Source of the DNA: Thermohalobaculum sp050331395
GTDB taxonomy: Bacteria; Pseudomonadota; Alphaproteobacteria; Rhodobacterales; Rhodobacteraceae
NCBI GenBank assembly: GCA_050331395.1
Contig: JBHJGX010000017.1
Span: 6,148-70,147, forward strand
DNA length: 64,000 nt
Direction of reading: 5' to 3'
The translations under genes were made by a program, and so were the position numbers. Position 1 is the first letter of the stretch; the number at the start of each line of letters is the position of its first letter. This document shows, piece by piece, positions 16,658 to 24,262 of the stretch. The notes under the pieces were generated by a model. That model was not told where the DNA came from. It did no database searches and worked only from the letters and a program-made list of their open reading frames with translations.

Positions 16658-17803
16658 ATGCGCCCGATGACCCTCGTCGACCGGGACCGCCGTGCGCCGA
16701 TGTCGATCGCGACCAAGCTACTGCGCCTCAACTGGGCGCTGATGCTCTTGATCTGCGCGGTCTCGGGGATCGGGTTCTTGATGCTCTACTCGGTGGCGGG
16801 CGGCAGCTTCGAGCCCTGGGCCGGGCGGCAGATGAGCCGCTTCGGCGCGGGCGTCGCGCTGATGATCGTGATTGCCATCATCGATATCCGGGTCTGGCGC
16901 TGGCTCGCCCCGATCGCCTATCTGGGGGCGCTCGGTCTCTTGATCGCGGTCGAATTCGTCGGCGAGACCGGCATGGGCGCCCGGCGCTGGATCCGGCTGG
17001 GGCCGCTCCAACTGCAACCGTCCGAGCTGATGAAGATCGCTCTCGTGATGGCGCTGGCGAGCTATTACGCATGGCTCGAGCCGCGCAAGATCTCGCGGCC
17101 CTTTTGGGTGATCCCGCCGGCGGTGCTGACCCTCGTGCCCATGGTGCTCGTGCTCAAACAGCCCGATCTCGGCACGGCGCTTCTGCTCGGGCTGGGCGGC
17201 ACCGTGGTGATCTTCGCCGCCGGCGTGTCGCTCTGGTATTTCGGCACGGCGCTCGCCCTCGGCGGAGCGGGCATCTGGGCGGTGTTGGCCTCGCGCGGGA
17301 CCGAGTGGCAGGTGCTCAAAGACTATCAGTACCGGCGGATCGACACCTTTCTGGATCCGTCCAAGGATCCGCTCGGTGCCGGGTATCACATCACCCAATC
17401 CAAGATCGCCATGGGCTCGGGTGGGGAAGTCGGCCGCGGCTTCATGCAAGGCACCCAGTCCCGGCTGAACTTCCTGCCGGAAAAGCACACGGATTTCATC
17501 TTTACGACGCTCGCCGAAGAGTTCGGCGCCATGGGCTCGTTCATGCTGTTGGCGCTCTATGCCCTGATCACGCTCTTCGGCTATGTGGCGGTGCTCACGA
17601 ACCGAGACCGGTTCGGCGCGCTGCTGATCGCCGGGTTGACCGCAACGTTCTTCTTCTTTTGGGCGGCAAACATGGCGATGGTGATGGGCCTTATTCCGAT
17701 CGTCGGGGTGCCGTTGCCGCTCGTCTCCTATGGCGGCTCGGCGATGCTGGTGCTGCTGATGGCGTTCGGACTGATTCAATCCGCCCACATCCACCGCCAG
17801 TAA
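16658..17803 (+). CDS. rodA: Peptidoglycan glycosyltransferase RodA (SEDS)
   Basis: About 381 residues with ten predicted membrane helices. SEDS hallmarks include GARRWIRLGPLQLQPSELMKIALV, LKQPDLGTALL, and the C-terminal MVMGLIPIVGVPLPLVSYGGSAML. RodA polymerises glycan strands with PBP2. The start at ATG 16658 gives the usual length; ATGs at 16667 and 16700 are possible alternatives. It closes the mre operon; only 48 bp separate it from the convergent VPLPA-CTERM gene, and no U-tract terminator is visible there. Confidence 0.96.
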   Translation: MRPMTLVDRDRRAPMSIATKLLRLNWALMLLICAVSGIGFLMLYSVAGGSFEPWAGRQMSRFGAGVALMIVIAIIDIRVWRWLAPIAYLGALGLLIAVEFVGETGMGARRWIRLGPLQLQPSELMKIALVMALASYYAWLEPRKISRPFWVIPPAVLTLVPMVLVLKQPDLGTALLLGLGGTVVIFAAGVSLWYFGTALALGGAGIWAVLASRGTEWQVLKDYQYRRIDTFLDPSKDPLGAGYHITQSKIAMGSGGEVGRGFMQGTQSRLNFLPEKHTDFIFTTLAEEFGAMGSFMLLALYALITLFGYVAVLTNRDRFGALLIAGLTATFFFFWAANMAMVMGLIPIVGVPLPLVSYGGSAMLVLLMAFGLIQSAHIHRQ

Positions 17804-17851
17804 AGCGGGGCGCCGCGGCAGGCCCCTCCCGGCGATCCGATGGCCTCTGCG

Positions 17852-18673
17852 TCAGACCCGGCGGCGGACGGCACCGAGCGCGGCGAGCCCCGTCATCAGC
17901 AGCCAGGCGCTGGCCGGCAGCGGCACCACGCTCTGCCGGTCGGGAAGGACGAACTCCACGGCCTGGGTCCCGGCCCGAGGGGTCAGCGTGGCGCCCTCCG
18001 GCAGCGGTGTCTCGAGGAAGAGCGCGAGCGTGTTATTGAGATCCACCGTCGCACTGCCGCATCCGGGCGCGCAAGTCGCGGCTGCGAGAATAGCCAGACT
18101 CGCGCTGAGGCTCACGGTATCCCCGTCCTCGACAGTGGCCTCGGCACGGAGGGTCTCGTTAAAGTTCACGCCGAATACCCCCCCCGAACCGACCCTCAAA
18201 AAATCACTGCCGATGTCGCCGCCCGTGACTTGGATGCTGATGGAGCTATCGACCTGGAAAGCGGCATTGAGTGTCGTTCGAAGGGCCGACCCGGTCGCCA
18301 GCGCACCGATTGCGAGCGTGGTGGCAGGGCCGGAATAATCGAAGATCACAGCTTGGGTGTCGACGTTCACCTCCAGCGGAGAGGGGCCTCCGTCGGGGCC
18401 GAACTGTATGATCTCGGAGAACGCGCGCAGACTGAACGTCCCGGCATCGACCGAGCCCGATGCTGTGTAGTCTGTCCAGAAATTGTCAACGGACAAAACC
18501 TCGTTGACCGAGGCCGACACGTTCGCCTCCGAGATCGAGCCGGCATTCGCCCCGACGCGGAGCTCACCCGTGCCATTGTTCGTGATGCCCACCGTGGCGG
18601 CATGGGCGGCGCCGGAGGCCATCACGATGGCCGACGCCACCGCCAGGCCCATTAACTTAAACTGGGTACACAT
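17852..18673 (-). CDS. VPLPA-CTERM sorting domain protein (secreted)
   Basis: 273 residues with a signal peptide (MCTQFKLMGLAVASAIVM..., cleavage after AHA near residue 25) and a C-terminal VPLPA-CTERM tail: SVVPLPAS, a hydrophobic helix, then RRRV. The body is rich in Thr, Ser, Gly and Ala, beta-type, with one CAPGC cysteine pair near residue 206 and no recognised catalytic domain. A GGGAG site precedes the ATG. Like the protein at 415-1107 it should be processed by a VPLPA-specific exosortase encoded elsewhere. The exact role is unknown. Confidence 0.85.
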   Translation of the reverse strand: MCTQFKLMGLAVASAIVMASGAAHAATVGITNNGTGELRVGANAGSISEANVSASVNEVLSVDNFWTDYTASGSVDAGTFSLRAFSEIIQFGPDGGPSPLEVNVDTQAVIFDYSGPATTLAIGALATGSALRTTLNAAFQVDSSISIQVTGGDIGSDFLRVGSGGVFGVNFNETLRAEATVEDGDTVSLSASLAILAAATCAPGCGSATVDLNNTLALFLETPLPEGATLTPRAGTQAVEFVLPDRQSVVPLPASAWLLMTGLAALGAVRRRV

Positions 18674-18993
18674 TCCGCATCTCCCGAACCCATGTTAATG
18701 TAATCGAAGCATAACCCGGAAGGTCGCGATTCGGCAACAACTCCGGAAGCGGCGGACGCCGCATGCGCGCCTTGCCACGGCCGCGCCTCCGCCGGACCGC
18801 AGGCGCCGCGCGACGACCCAGTCCCGCCACACCCCGGCCGGCGCGGGAGGCTCTCCCCACCGCCGCGCCGCCGCACCGCGATGCGGCATACTCGGCAGAA
18901 GCCGGGCGGCGCGGCCGACCGCGCGTGTTGCCGGGCGCGCGGCCTCCTAGGGTCGGGCCGAAGCGAGGGGTCGGGACGGCAGGGGAGAGGTCG
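18674..18993. other. 320-bp intergenic region
   Basis: Divergent region between the VPLPA-CTERM gene and the GhrA-type gene. On the minus strand TTGCCG (18732-18737) and TATGCT (18708-18713) with an 18-nt spacer could be the promoter of the VPLPA-CTERM gene. The part from 18740 to 18980 is very GC-rich, with no RNA gene, repeat or conserved ORF that I can recognise; the frame continuing upstream of 18994 is Arg/Pro-rich and judged non-coding. Confidence 0.5.
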
Positions 18994-19938
18994 ATGACGC
19001 GCATCGTGTTTGCGGGCAAGCCCGAACAGCGCCCCGACTATGGCCGGGCGCTCGCCGAAGCCCTCGCCGCGGAGGGCGTCGACGCCGAGGTCGTCATGGA
19101 CCCGGCCCATGCGGATCCCGCGAGCGTCGACTACCTCGTTCTGGCACCGTCCGGGCCGGTCACGGATTTCGCGCCCTATTCCCGGCTCCGGGCGATCCTC
19201 AATCTCTGGGCGGGCGTCGAGCAGGCGCTCGAGCTGCCGCTTCCGCCCGATGTGCCGCTCGTGCGGATGGTCGAGCACGGGCTCACCCGTGGCATGATCG
19301 AATACGTCGTCGGACATGTGCTCCGCTATCACCTGGATATCGACCGTTATGTCCACGGCCTGCCGGTCGGCGAATGGGAGGTGAGCTATCCGCCGCTCGC
19401 CGAACAGCGCTCGGTGGTGATCTTCGGCCTCGGCACCCTCGGCACGCCCGCGGCCGAAGCGCTCGCAGGCCTCGGGTTCCGGGTCGCGGGCTGGTCCCGA
19501 AGCCCTAAAGCCGTCCCCGGGGTCGACTGCCTCTCGGGGGCCGACGGCTTCGAGGCGGCCCTCCGACGCGCCGAGATTGCCGTCCTTCTGCTGCCGCTCA
19601 CGCCAGAGACCGAGCGGATCTTCGATGCGCGTGCCTTCGCGGCGATGCCGGCGGGCGCGCGGGTGATCAATGCGGGCCGCGGCCCGTTGATCGACGACGC
19701 CGCGCTTTTGGCTGCCCTTGATGCGGGGCGCCTAAGCCATGCGACCCTCGACGTCTTCGATATCGAGCCGTTACCCGCCGACGATCCCTATTGGCAGCAC
19801 CCGCAGGTGACCGTGACGCCCCATATCGCGAGCGGCACCCGGCCCCAGACCGCCTCGGCCAGCATCGCCGCGAATATCGCCCGCGATCTTCGGGGAGAGC
19901 CGATGGCCCCGATCGTCGACCGGAGCCGCGGCTACTAG
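18994..19938 (+). CDS. ghrA: Glyoxylate/hydroxypyruvate reductase A-type 2-hydroxyacid dehydrogenase
   Basis: A 314-residue D-2-hydroxyacid dehydrogenase. The NAD(P) motif is VIFGLGTLGTPAAEAL (around residue 140), the catalytic Arg/Glu region includes INAGRGPLIDDAALL, and the catalytic His lies in TPHIASGTRP. The short length and the LNLWAGVEQAL segment in the N-terminal domain are typical of GhrA rather than of GhrB or phosphoglycerate dehydrogenase. It would reduce glyoxylate or hydroxypyruvate with NADPH. GGGGAGAGG lies a few nt before the ATG at 18994. Confidence 0.85.
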   Translation: MTRIVFAGKPEQRPDYGRALAEALAAEGVDAEVVMDPAHADPASVDYLVLAPSGPVTDFAPYSRLRAILNLWAGVEQALELPLPPDVPLVRMVEHGLTRGMIEYVVGHVLRYHLDIDRYVHGLPVGEWEVSYPPLAEQRSVVIFGLGTLGTPAAEALAGLGFRVAGWSRSPKAVPGVDCLSGADGFEAALRRAEIAVLLLPLTPETERIFDARAFAAMPAGARVINAGRGPLIDDAALLAALDAGRLSHATLDVFDIEPLPADDPYWQHPQVTVTPHIASGTRPQTASASIAANIARDLRGEPMAPIVDRSRGY

Positions 19939-19965
19939 CGCGCCCCCACCGCCGAGGAGTTGCCG

Positions 19966-20748
19966 ATGCCCGACCCGAAAGCTTCGAGACCGAGCGGCCG
20001 CTCCGCGCGTCGCCGGCGGCGCGTTCCCCTTTGGATCCGCACGCGGGCCAACTTTCTCACCGGGCTCGTGGTCGTCGTCCCGATTTTGACGACGATCTAT
20101 CTCACTTGGACGATCATCACCTTCGTCGACAGCCAGATCGTTCCGCTGGTGCCCGCGGTCTATAACCCCCGCACCTACATCGAGACGGACATTCCGGGCT
20201 TTGGCGTCGTCGTCTTCCTGATCTTCACGACGCTCGTCGGCTATTTCACGAAATGGGTGTTCGGCCGGCAGATCATCAATCTCGGCGAGAACATCGTCGA
20301 CCGAATGCCCGTAGTACGCTCGGTCTATAACGCGATGAAACAGATCGTCGAGACCGCGCTCAGCCAATCGAAGGGATCCTTCAGCCGCGCCTGCGTGATC
20401 GAATATCCCCGCCGCGGCGTATGGGCGATCGCCTTCGTCTCGACGAACACCAAGGGCGAAATCCCCCACCGGACGAGCCAAGAACCGATGATGTCGGTCT
20501 TTTTGCCGACAACGCCCAACCCGACCTCGGGCTTCTTGCTCTTCGTTCCCACCAAAGACGTGGTTCTTCTGGACATGTCCGTGGAAGATGCCGCGAAGTT
20601 GGTGATTTCGGCGGGGCTCGTCACACCGCCGATGACCGAGGAAGCCGCCGCGGCCGCGCGCGCGGGAAGACCCCTTGCGGCCGCCGGTGCGCTTGAAGGG
20701 GCGGGCCAGGGTGCCCCGCCCAAGCGCGGAGCCGACGATCCGGCCTGA
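19966..20748 (+). CDS. DUF502 family membrane protein
   Basis: 260 residues. After a basic N-terminus (SGRSARRRRRVPLW) come two membrane helices (about residues 28-50 and 72-95), then the conserved GENIVDRMPVVRSVYNAMKQ and a globular C-terminal domain including EYPRRGVWAIAFVS and FLPTTPNPTSGFL, all typical of DUF502. Function is unknown; plant homologues are Golgi/ER membrane proteins. GAGGAG 6 nt before the ATG at 19966 decides the start over the TTG at 19960. It lies 27 bp after the GhrA gene, so probably cotranscribed. Confidence 0.88.
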   Translation: MPDPKASRPSGRSARRRRRVPLWIRTRANFLTGLVVVVPILTTIYLTWTIITFVDSQIVPLVPAVYNPRTYIETDIPGFGVVVFLIFTTLVGYFTKWVFGRQIINLGENIVDRMPVVRSVYNAMKQIVETALSQSKGSFSRACVIEYPRRGVWAIAFVSTNTKGEIPHRTSQEPMMSVFLPTTPNPTSGFLLFVPTKDVVLLDMSVEDAAKLVISAGLVTPPMTEEAAAAARAGRPLAAAGALEGAGQGAPPKRGADDPA

Positions 20749-20761
20749 GCAGGGTCGGGCT

Positions 20762-22543
20762 TCAGTCCGGTGAAACCCACCACGTCTCGGGCCGGAACCC
20801 GTAGAGCGCATCCCGCGCAGGCTTAGCCACCCGGTCAGTCGCCGCGACCCGGTCCTCGGTCAGATGCCCGAACGGCACCACATAAATCCCCGATGACAGC
20901 ACCCGGTCGAGCGCCCGCACCGCTGCCCGGTAAGGGTCGATCCCCTCGGCGGCCAAGATGGCCCGGATCATCGCGTCGATCGCCGGGTGGTCGGCGCCCA
21001 TATAGTTCCGCGTGCCCTCGGCCGAGACGCCCCGACTGCCGAAATAGAGCCACTGCTCGGTGCCGGGGCTGAGCGACAGCGACCAGCGGTTGACCGTGAT
21101 GTCGAAATCATAGCCTCGCCGCCGCTCGGCGAACTGCGCCGCATCGACCCGGCGCACCGAGAGCGCAACCCCGATCCGAGCGAGCGACCGGGCCCAGAGG
21201 CTGGCCAGCGTCTCGTGTTCGTCCGACTGCACGACGACCTCGAGCGCAAGAACCTGCCCCGCCGCATCGCGCCGTTCCGCGCCCTCGACCCGCCAGCCCG
21301 CCGCATCGAGGAGCCGCCCGGCCCGCCGGAGCGCCCGCCGCCCGCCCGCCGCCGGATCGGGTCGCCAACCGGTCTCCAGCGTCCCCTCGGGCAAGGTCTC
21401 GGCGAACGGCATGAGGAGTGCGCGCTCGCGCCCGTCGGCCGGACCCTCGAACGCCAGAACCGAGCCGTCCCAATAGCTCTGCGTCCGCGCATAGGCCCCC
21501 CGATAGATCCGCGCGTTCGCCCATTCCCAGTCGAAGGCCAGCGCCAGGGCCTCGCGCACCCGACGGTCGTCGAGGGGCGGACGGCGCGTATTGAAGACGA
21601 AACCCTCCATGCCCGACGGTCGGTCATGCGGGATCGCCACTTGCCGGAGCCGCCCCGCCGCGACCGCGGGCAACGGGGCATAGCCCTCGGCCCAGCGCAC
21701 CGGATCGCCCTCGGCAAAAAGCGAAACCGCACCGGTCGCCACCGCCGACCAGACCGCATCGCCGTTCAGAAAATAGTCGAAACGGAGCTCGTCGGCGTTG
21801 TGAACCCCGCGGTAAACCGGCAGATCCCGCGCCCACCAGTCCTGATCGGCGCGCAGGGTGAGCGACCGCCCGGGCTCGTATGCGGCGACCCGGTAGGGCC
21901 CCGAGCCGATCGGCGCCTCGAGCGGGTTCTCGCCGAAGGCCCGACCCGCCCACTGGCCGGCCTTGAGAACCGGCCGCAGCCCCATGATGAGCGGCAGCTC
22001 GCGGTTCGCCTCGGAGAACCGGATGGTCAACTCCCCCGCTCCCGTCTCCTCCATCGAGGCGATCGCCTCCCACCCCGCCCGGTACCGCGGATGCCCCTCG
22101 CGTCCGAGCGTCTCGAAGGACCAGATCACATCGGCGACGGTGACGGGGCTTCCGTCGGAGAAGCGCGCCCGCGGATCGAGGGTAAAGCGCACCCAGCTGC
22201 GGTCTGCCGGCACCTCGACCCGCTCGGCCAGTCCCGCGTAAAGCGTGAAGGGTTCGTCCCAGGAGCGCACGAGGAGGCTCTCGACGGTGAAAACCCGAAG
22301 CGGCCAGGGTGCCCGTCCGCGGAGCAGAAAGCCGTTCAGGCTGTCGAACCCGCCGGTCTCGGCAAAGCTGAGGCGGCCGCCTCGCGGCGCGTGCGGATTG
22401 GCGTAAGGCAGATGCGCGAACCCCTCGCCAAGCGCCGGGGGGCCATGCATGGCAAGCCCATGGGTCGCGCGTGGGGCGGCGTCCGGTGCGGTTTTGGCCG
22501 AGACACCAACCAAGGCAAAGCCAAGGGCAATGGCAAAACACAT
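20762..22543 (-). CDS. Extracellular solute-binding protein family 5 (peptide/oligopeptide ABC transporter type)
   Basis: About 593 residues with a signal peptide and the family-5 body: RFTLDPRARFSDGSPVTVADVIWSF, a GSGPYRVAAYEPG segment, FNTRRPPLDDRRVREALALAFDWEW and YWDGSVLAF. It resembles the YejA/MppA-type binding proteins used for oligopeptides or murein peptides. No permease or ATPase genes are adjacent, so it is an orphan or serves a transporter elsewhere. The start is uncertain: the ATG at 22543 leaves a short uncharged N-terminus, and upstream in-frame codons would add a basic segment (RNGVSSWAYRVRIV) better suited to a signal peptide. The open frame upstream of 22640 overlaps the small-RNA unit and is not coding. 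Confidence 0.85.
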   Translation of the reverse strand: MCFAIALGFALVGVSAKTAPDAAPRATHGLAMHGPPALGEGFAHLPYANPHAPRGGRLSFAETGGFDSLNGFLLRGRAPWPLRVFTVESLLVRSWDEPFTLYAGLAERVEVPADRSWVRFTLDPRARFSDGSPVTVADVIWSFETLGREGHPRYRAGWEAIASMEETGAGELTIRFSEANRELPLIMGLRPVLKAGQWAGRAFGENPLEAPIGSGPYRVAAYEPGRSLTLRADQDWWARDLPVYRGVHNADELRFDYFLNGDAVWSAVATGAVSLFAEGDPVRWAEGYAPLPAVAAGRLRQVAIPHDRPSGMEGFVFNTRRPPLDDRRVREALALAFDWEWANARIYRGAYARTQSYWDGSVLAFEGPADGRERALLMPFAETLPEGTLETGWRPDPAAGGRRALRRAGRLLDAAGWRVEGAERRDAAGQVLALEVVVQSDEHETLASLWARSLARIGVALSVRRVDAAQFAERRRGYDFDITVNRWSLSLSPGTEQWLYFGSRGVSAEGTRNYMGADHPAIDAMIRAILAAEGIDPYRAAVRALDRVLSSGIYVVPFGHLTEDRVAATDRVAKPARDALYGFRPETWWVSPD

Positions 22544-22607
22544 AACGATCCGAACGCGGTACGCCCATGAGCTTACGCCGTTCCTTATGCTCTGGTGGAA
22601 AATTGGC

Positions 22608-22636
22608 TTGCCGGACCGGGGTTGATTGCGTACATT
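22608..22636 (+). promoter_or_regulatory. Promoter of putative small RNA
   Basis: TTGCCG (22608-22613) and TACATT (22631-22636) are separated by exactly 17 nt, each matching 4 of 6 positions of the sigma-70 consensus. The predicted start is near A22643. The promoter points away from the solute-binding protein gene and towards a hairpin-terminator unit with no ORF in between. Confidence 0.55.
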
Positions 22637-22642
22637 GGAATC

Positions 22643-22719
22643 ACTGCTCGATAGGTTTCTTGCCTGTATGAAACCTGCCTCAATATTGTATGCGCCTCCT
22701 TCGGGAGGCGCTTTTTTTT
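22643..22719 (+). ncRNA. Putative trans-acting small RNA (about 77 nt)
   Basis: Between a sigma-70-like promoter and a strong intrinsic terminator lies an RNA-like unit. Stem-loop 1 has perfect 7-bp arms AGGTTTC (22653-22659) and GAAACCT (22670-22676) with a 10-nt loop TTGCCTGTAT. A short A/U-rich single strand (22681-22691) follows, and then the terminator hairpin with eight T. This arrangement is typical of Hfq-type small RNAs. The loop and the linker could pair with target mRNAs. No ORF of meaning lies in it and no + strand gene lies upstream that would need the terminator. It does not match any RNA family that I can name. Confidence 0.6.
22692..22719 (+). terminator. Rho-independent terminator with UUCG tetraloop
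   Basis: GCGCCTCC (22692-22699), loop TTCG (22700-22703), GGAGGCGC (22704-22711), then eight T (22712-22719). The perfect 8-bp stem closed by a C(UUCG)G tetraloop plus the U-run makes this the clearest intrinsic terminator I saw in the window. It acts on the + strand only; the nearest upstream + strand protein gene ends at 20748, so it most likely ends a short RNA. Confidence 0.93.
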
Positions 22720-22841
22720 GGGCACTCTGCCGGTCTTCCCACTTCATTCAGGCCCCCTGTCTCGCTTAGGCTCCGGTCGGGGCGCCACACGCGCCCGGCC
22801 TTCGCTCCGCCCGACACCACCACACCACAGGGGAAATTCCT

Positions 22842-23627
22842 ATGTCGATCGCAGGAAAGATCGCCGTGATCACCGGCTCGAATTCGGGCATCGGGCTCGG
22901 CGTTGCCGAGGAACTCGCGAAACGCGGCGCAAAGATCGCCCTCAACTCGTTCAGCGATCGCGCCGAGGACCATGCCATCGCCGAGCGCATGGCCAGCGAG
23001 ACCGGCGCCGAAGTCAAATACGTCCAGGCCGACATGTCGAAGCCCGAACAGTGCCGCGCGCTGGTGGCCAAGACCGTGGAACTTTTCGGCGGGATCGACA
23101 TTCTGGTGAACAATGCGGGCATTCAGCACGTCGCCAAGATCGAGGAATTTCCGGCCGAGAAATGGGACGCGATACTCGCGATCAATCTGTCCTCGGCCTT
23201 CCACACCACGGCGGCAGCGCTGCCGGAGATGCGCAAACGCGGCTGGGGTCGGGTAGTCAATATCGCGTCTGCGCACGGGCTGACGGCCTCGCCGTTCAAA
23301 TCGGCCTATGTCGCCGCAAAACACGGGATCGTCGGGCTCTCAAAAGTGGTCGCGCTCGAGACCGCCGAGGAAGAGATAACCTGCAACGCTGTGTGCCCAG
23401 GCTATGTGCTTACGCCACTGGTGGAGGAGCAGATCCCCGACACCATGGCGCAGTACAATATGAGCCGGGACGACGTGATCCGGAATGTCCTTTTGGAGCG
23501 CCAACCGTCCAAGGCCTTCGCGACCACCGCACAATTGGGGGGGACGGTGGCGTTTCTCTGCTCCGACGATGCCGCGCAAATCACCGGAACGACGATATCG
23601 GTGGATGGTGGCTGGACCGCGATCTGA
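22842..23627 (+). CDS. bdhA: D-3-hydroxybutyrate dehydrogenase
   Basis: A 261-residue short-chain dehydrogenase. TGSNSGIG (residues 11-18) binds NAD; the catalytic Ser is in NIASAHG and the YVAAKHG motif supplies Tyr and Lys. NAGIQHVAKIEEFP, INLSSAFHTTAAALP and CPGYVLTPLVEEQIPD are characteristic of 3-hydroxybutyrate dehydrogenase rather than other SDRs. It oxidises D-3-hydroxybutyrate to acetoacetate, the last step of polyhydroxybutyrate breakdown. An AGGGGAAA site precedes the ATG. The gene stands alone, followed by a long hairpin. Confidence 0.93.
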   Translation: MSIAGKIAVITGSNSGIGLGVAEELAKRGAKIALNSFSDRAEDHAIAERMASETGAEVKYVQADMSKPEQCRALVAKTVELFGGIDILVNNAGIQHVAKIEEFPAEKWDAILAINLSSAFHTTAAALPEMRKRGWGRVVNIASAHGLTASPFKSAYVAAKHGIVGLSKVVALETAEEEITCNAVCPGYVLTPLVEEQIPDTMAQYNMSRDDVIRNVLLERQPSKAFATTAQLGGTVAFLCSDDAAQITGTTISVDGGWTAI

Positions 23628-23655
23628 AAACTGGCCTGGCCCAATGGCCGCCGGA

Positions 23656-23699
23656 GCCGCTCGGGTCGCCCGCATCAAGATGCGGTCGACCTGAGCGGC
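23656..23699. terminator. Long imperfect hairpin between convergent genes
   Basis: GCCGCTC (23656-23662) pairs with GAGCGGC (23693-23699). Inside, GGTCG pairs with CGACC and CCGCAT with ATGCGG around a small loop, giving about 18-20 paired positions with a few mismatches. It lies in the 133-bp gap after bdhA and before the 3' end of the convergent glycerol transporter operon. There is no U-run on either side, so termination in both directions is plausible but inferred. Confidence 0.4.
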
Positions 23700-23760
23700 G
23701 CGCACTCAAGCGTCGGATTTTGGTGCAGCAGTCGCATCTTGGCCGAGCGCAGGCGGGGCC

Positions 23761-24252
23761 TCAGGCCTTCCAGAAAACGAAAATCGCCCAGAGGGCTGCA
23801 AGCCCGACCGCCCCCCAGAGGGGCGAACCTAAAATCCCGAGCCATGCCAGCAGGATATAGGCCGACCCTAGGAGCGAGATGAAGAGCCGGTCGCCCCGGG
23901 TCGTGTCCAAGCCCAGAAGGCCACGCCTCGGATTGCCGCCCGGCGAGACGATCTCGCGCCCGGTCATCAAGGCGAGGCACATGAGCACGAACAGGAAAAA
24001 CGCGCCCGTCTCCGGCGTCCAGGCCATCCATGCGAGCGGCACGAGTTCGGGTCCGGTCGCCGGGGAGGCCGTCGCTGCGGCGCCCCAGCCGCCGGTGGCT
24101 GCCGCCGGTGCGGGCTCTTCGAGCAGCCCCCGCGCGATCAGCCAAGCCTCGACCGGCGCGCGCCACGGCTCGGGCGCAATGCACCAAGCCACCCCTGCCC
24201 CCGCGCCGAGGGCGACCAGATAGGCAAGCAGCGCGCCCAGAACCTTTCGCAT
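23761..24252 (-). CDS. DUF2160 family membrane protein of the glycerol transporter operon
   Basis: 163 residues with a hydrophobic N-terminal helix and three further helices in the C-terminal half; the segment MAWTPETGAFFLFVLMCLALMTG followed by RRGLLGLDTTRGDRLFISLL is typical of DUF2160, a small membrane protein that accompanies GlpSTPQV glycerol ABC systems. Its function is unknown; a role as accessory membrane subunit is inferred from the conserved neighbourhood. It is the last gene of the operon, 10 bp after glpQ. Confidence 0.8.
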   Translation of the reverse strand: MRKVLGALLAYLVALGAGAGVAWCIAPEPWRAPVEAWLIARGLLEEPAPAAATGGWGAAATASPATGPELVPLAWMAWTPETGAFFLFVLMCLALMTGREIVSPGGNPRRGLLGLDTTRGDRLFISLLGSAYILLAWLGILGSPLWGAVGLAALWAIFVFWKA

Positions 24253-24262
24253 CTTTGCCCCT

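Noticed and set aside
17804..17851. Terminator after rodA
   Set aside because: Only a 5-bp GGGGC/GCCCC pairing and no U-run in the short gap.
20987..22570. 527-codon + strand frame opposite the solute-binding protein gene
   Set aside because: Low-complexity Arg/Pro-rich translation; the minus-strand gene has clear family-5 features.
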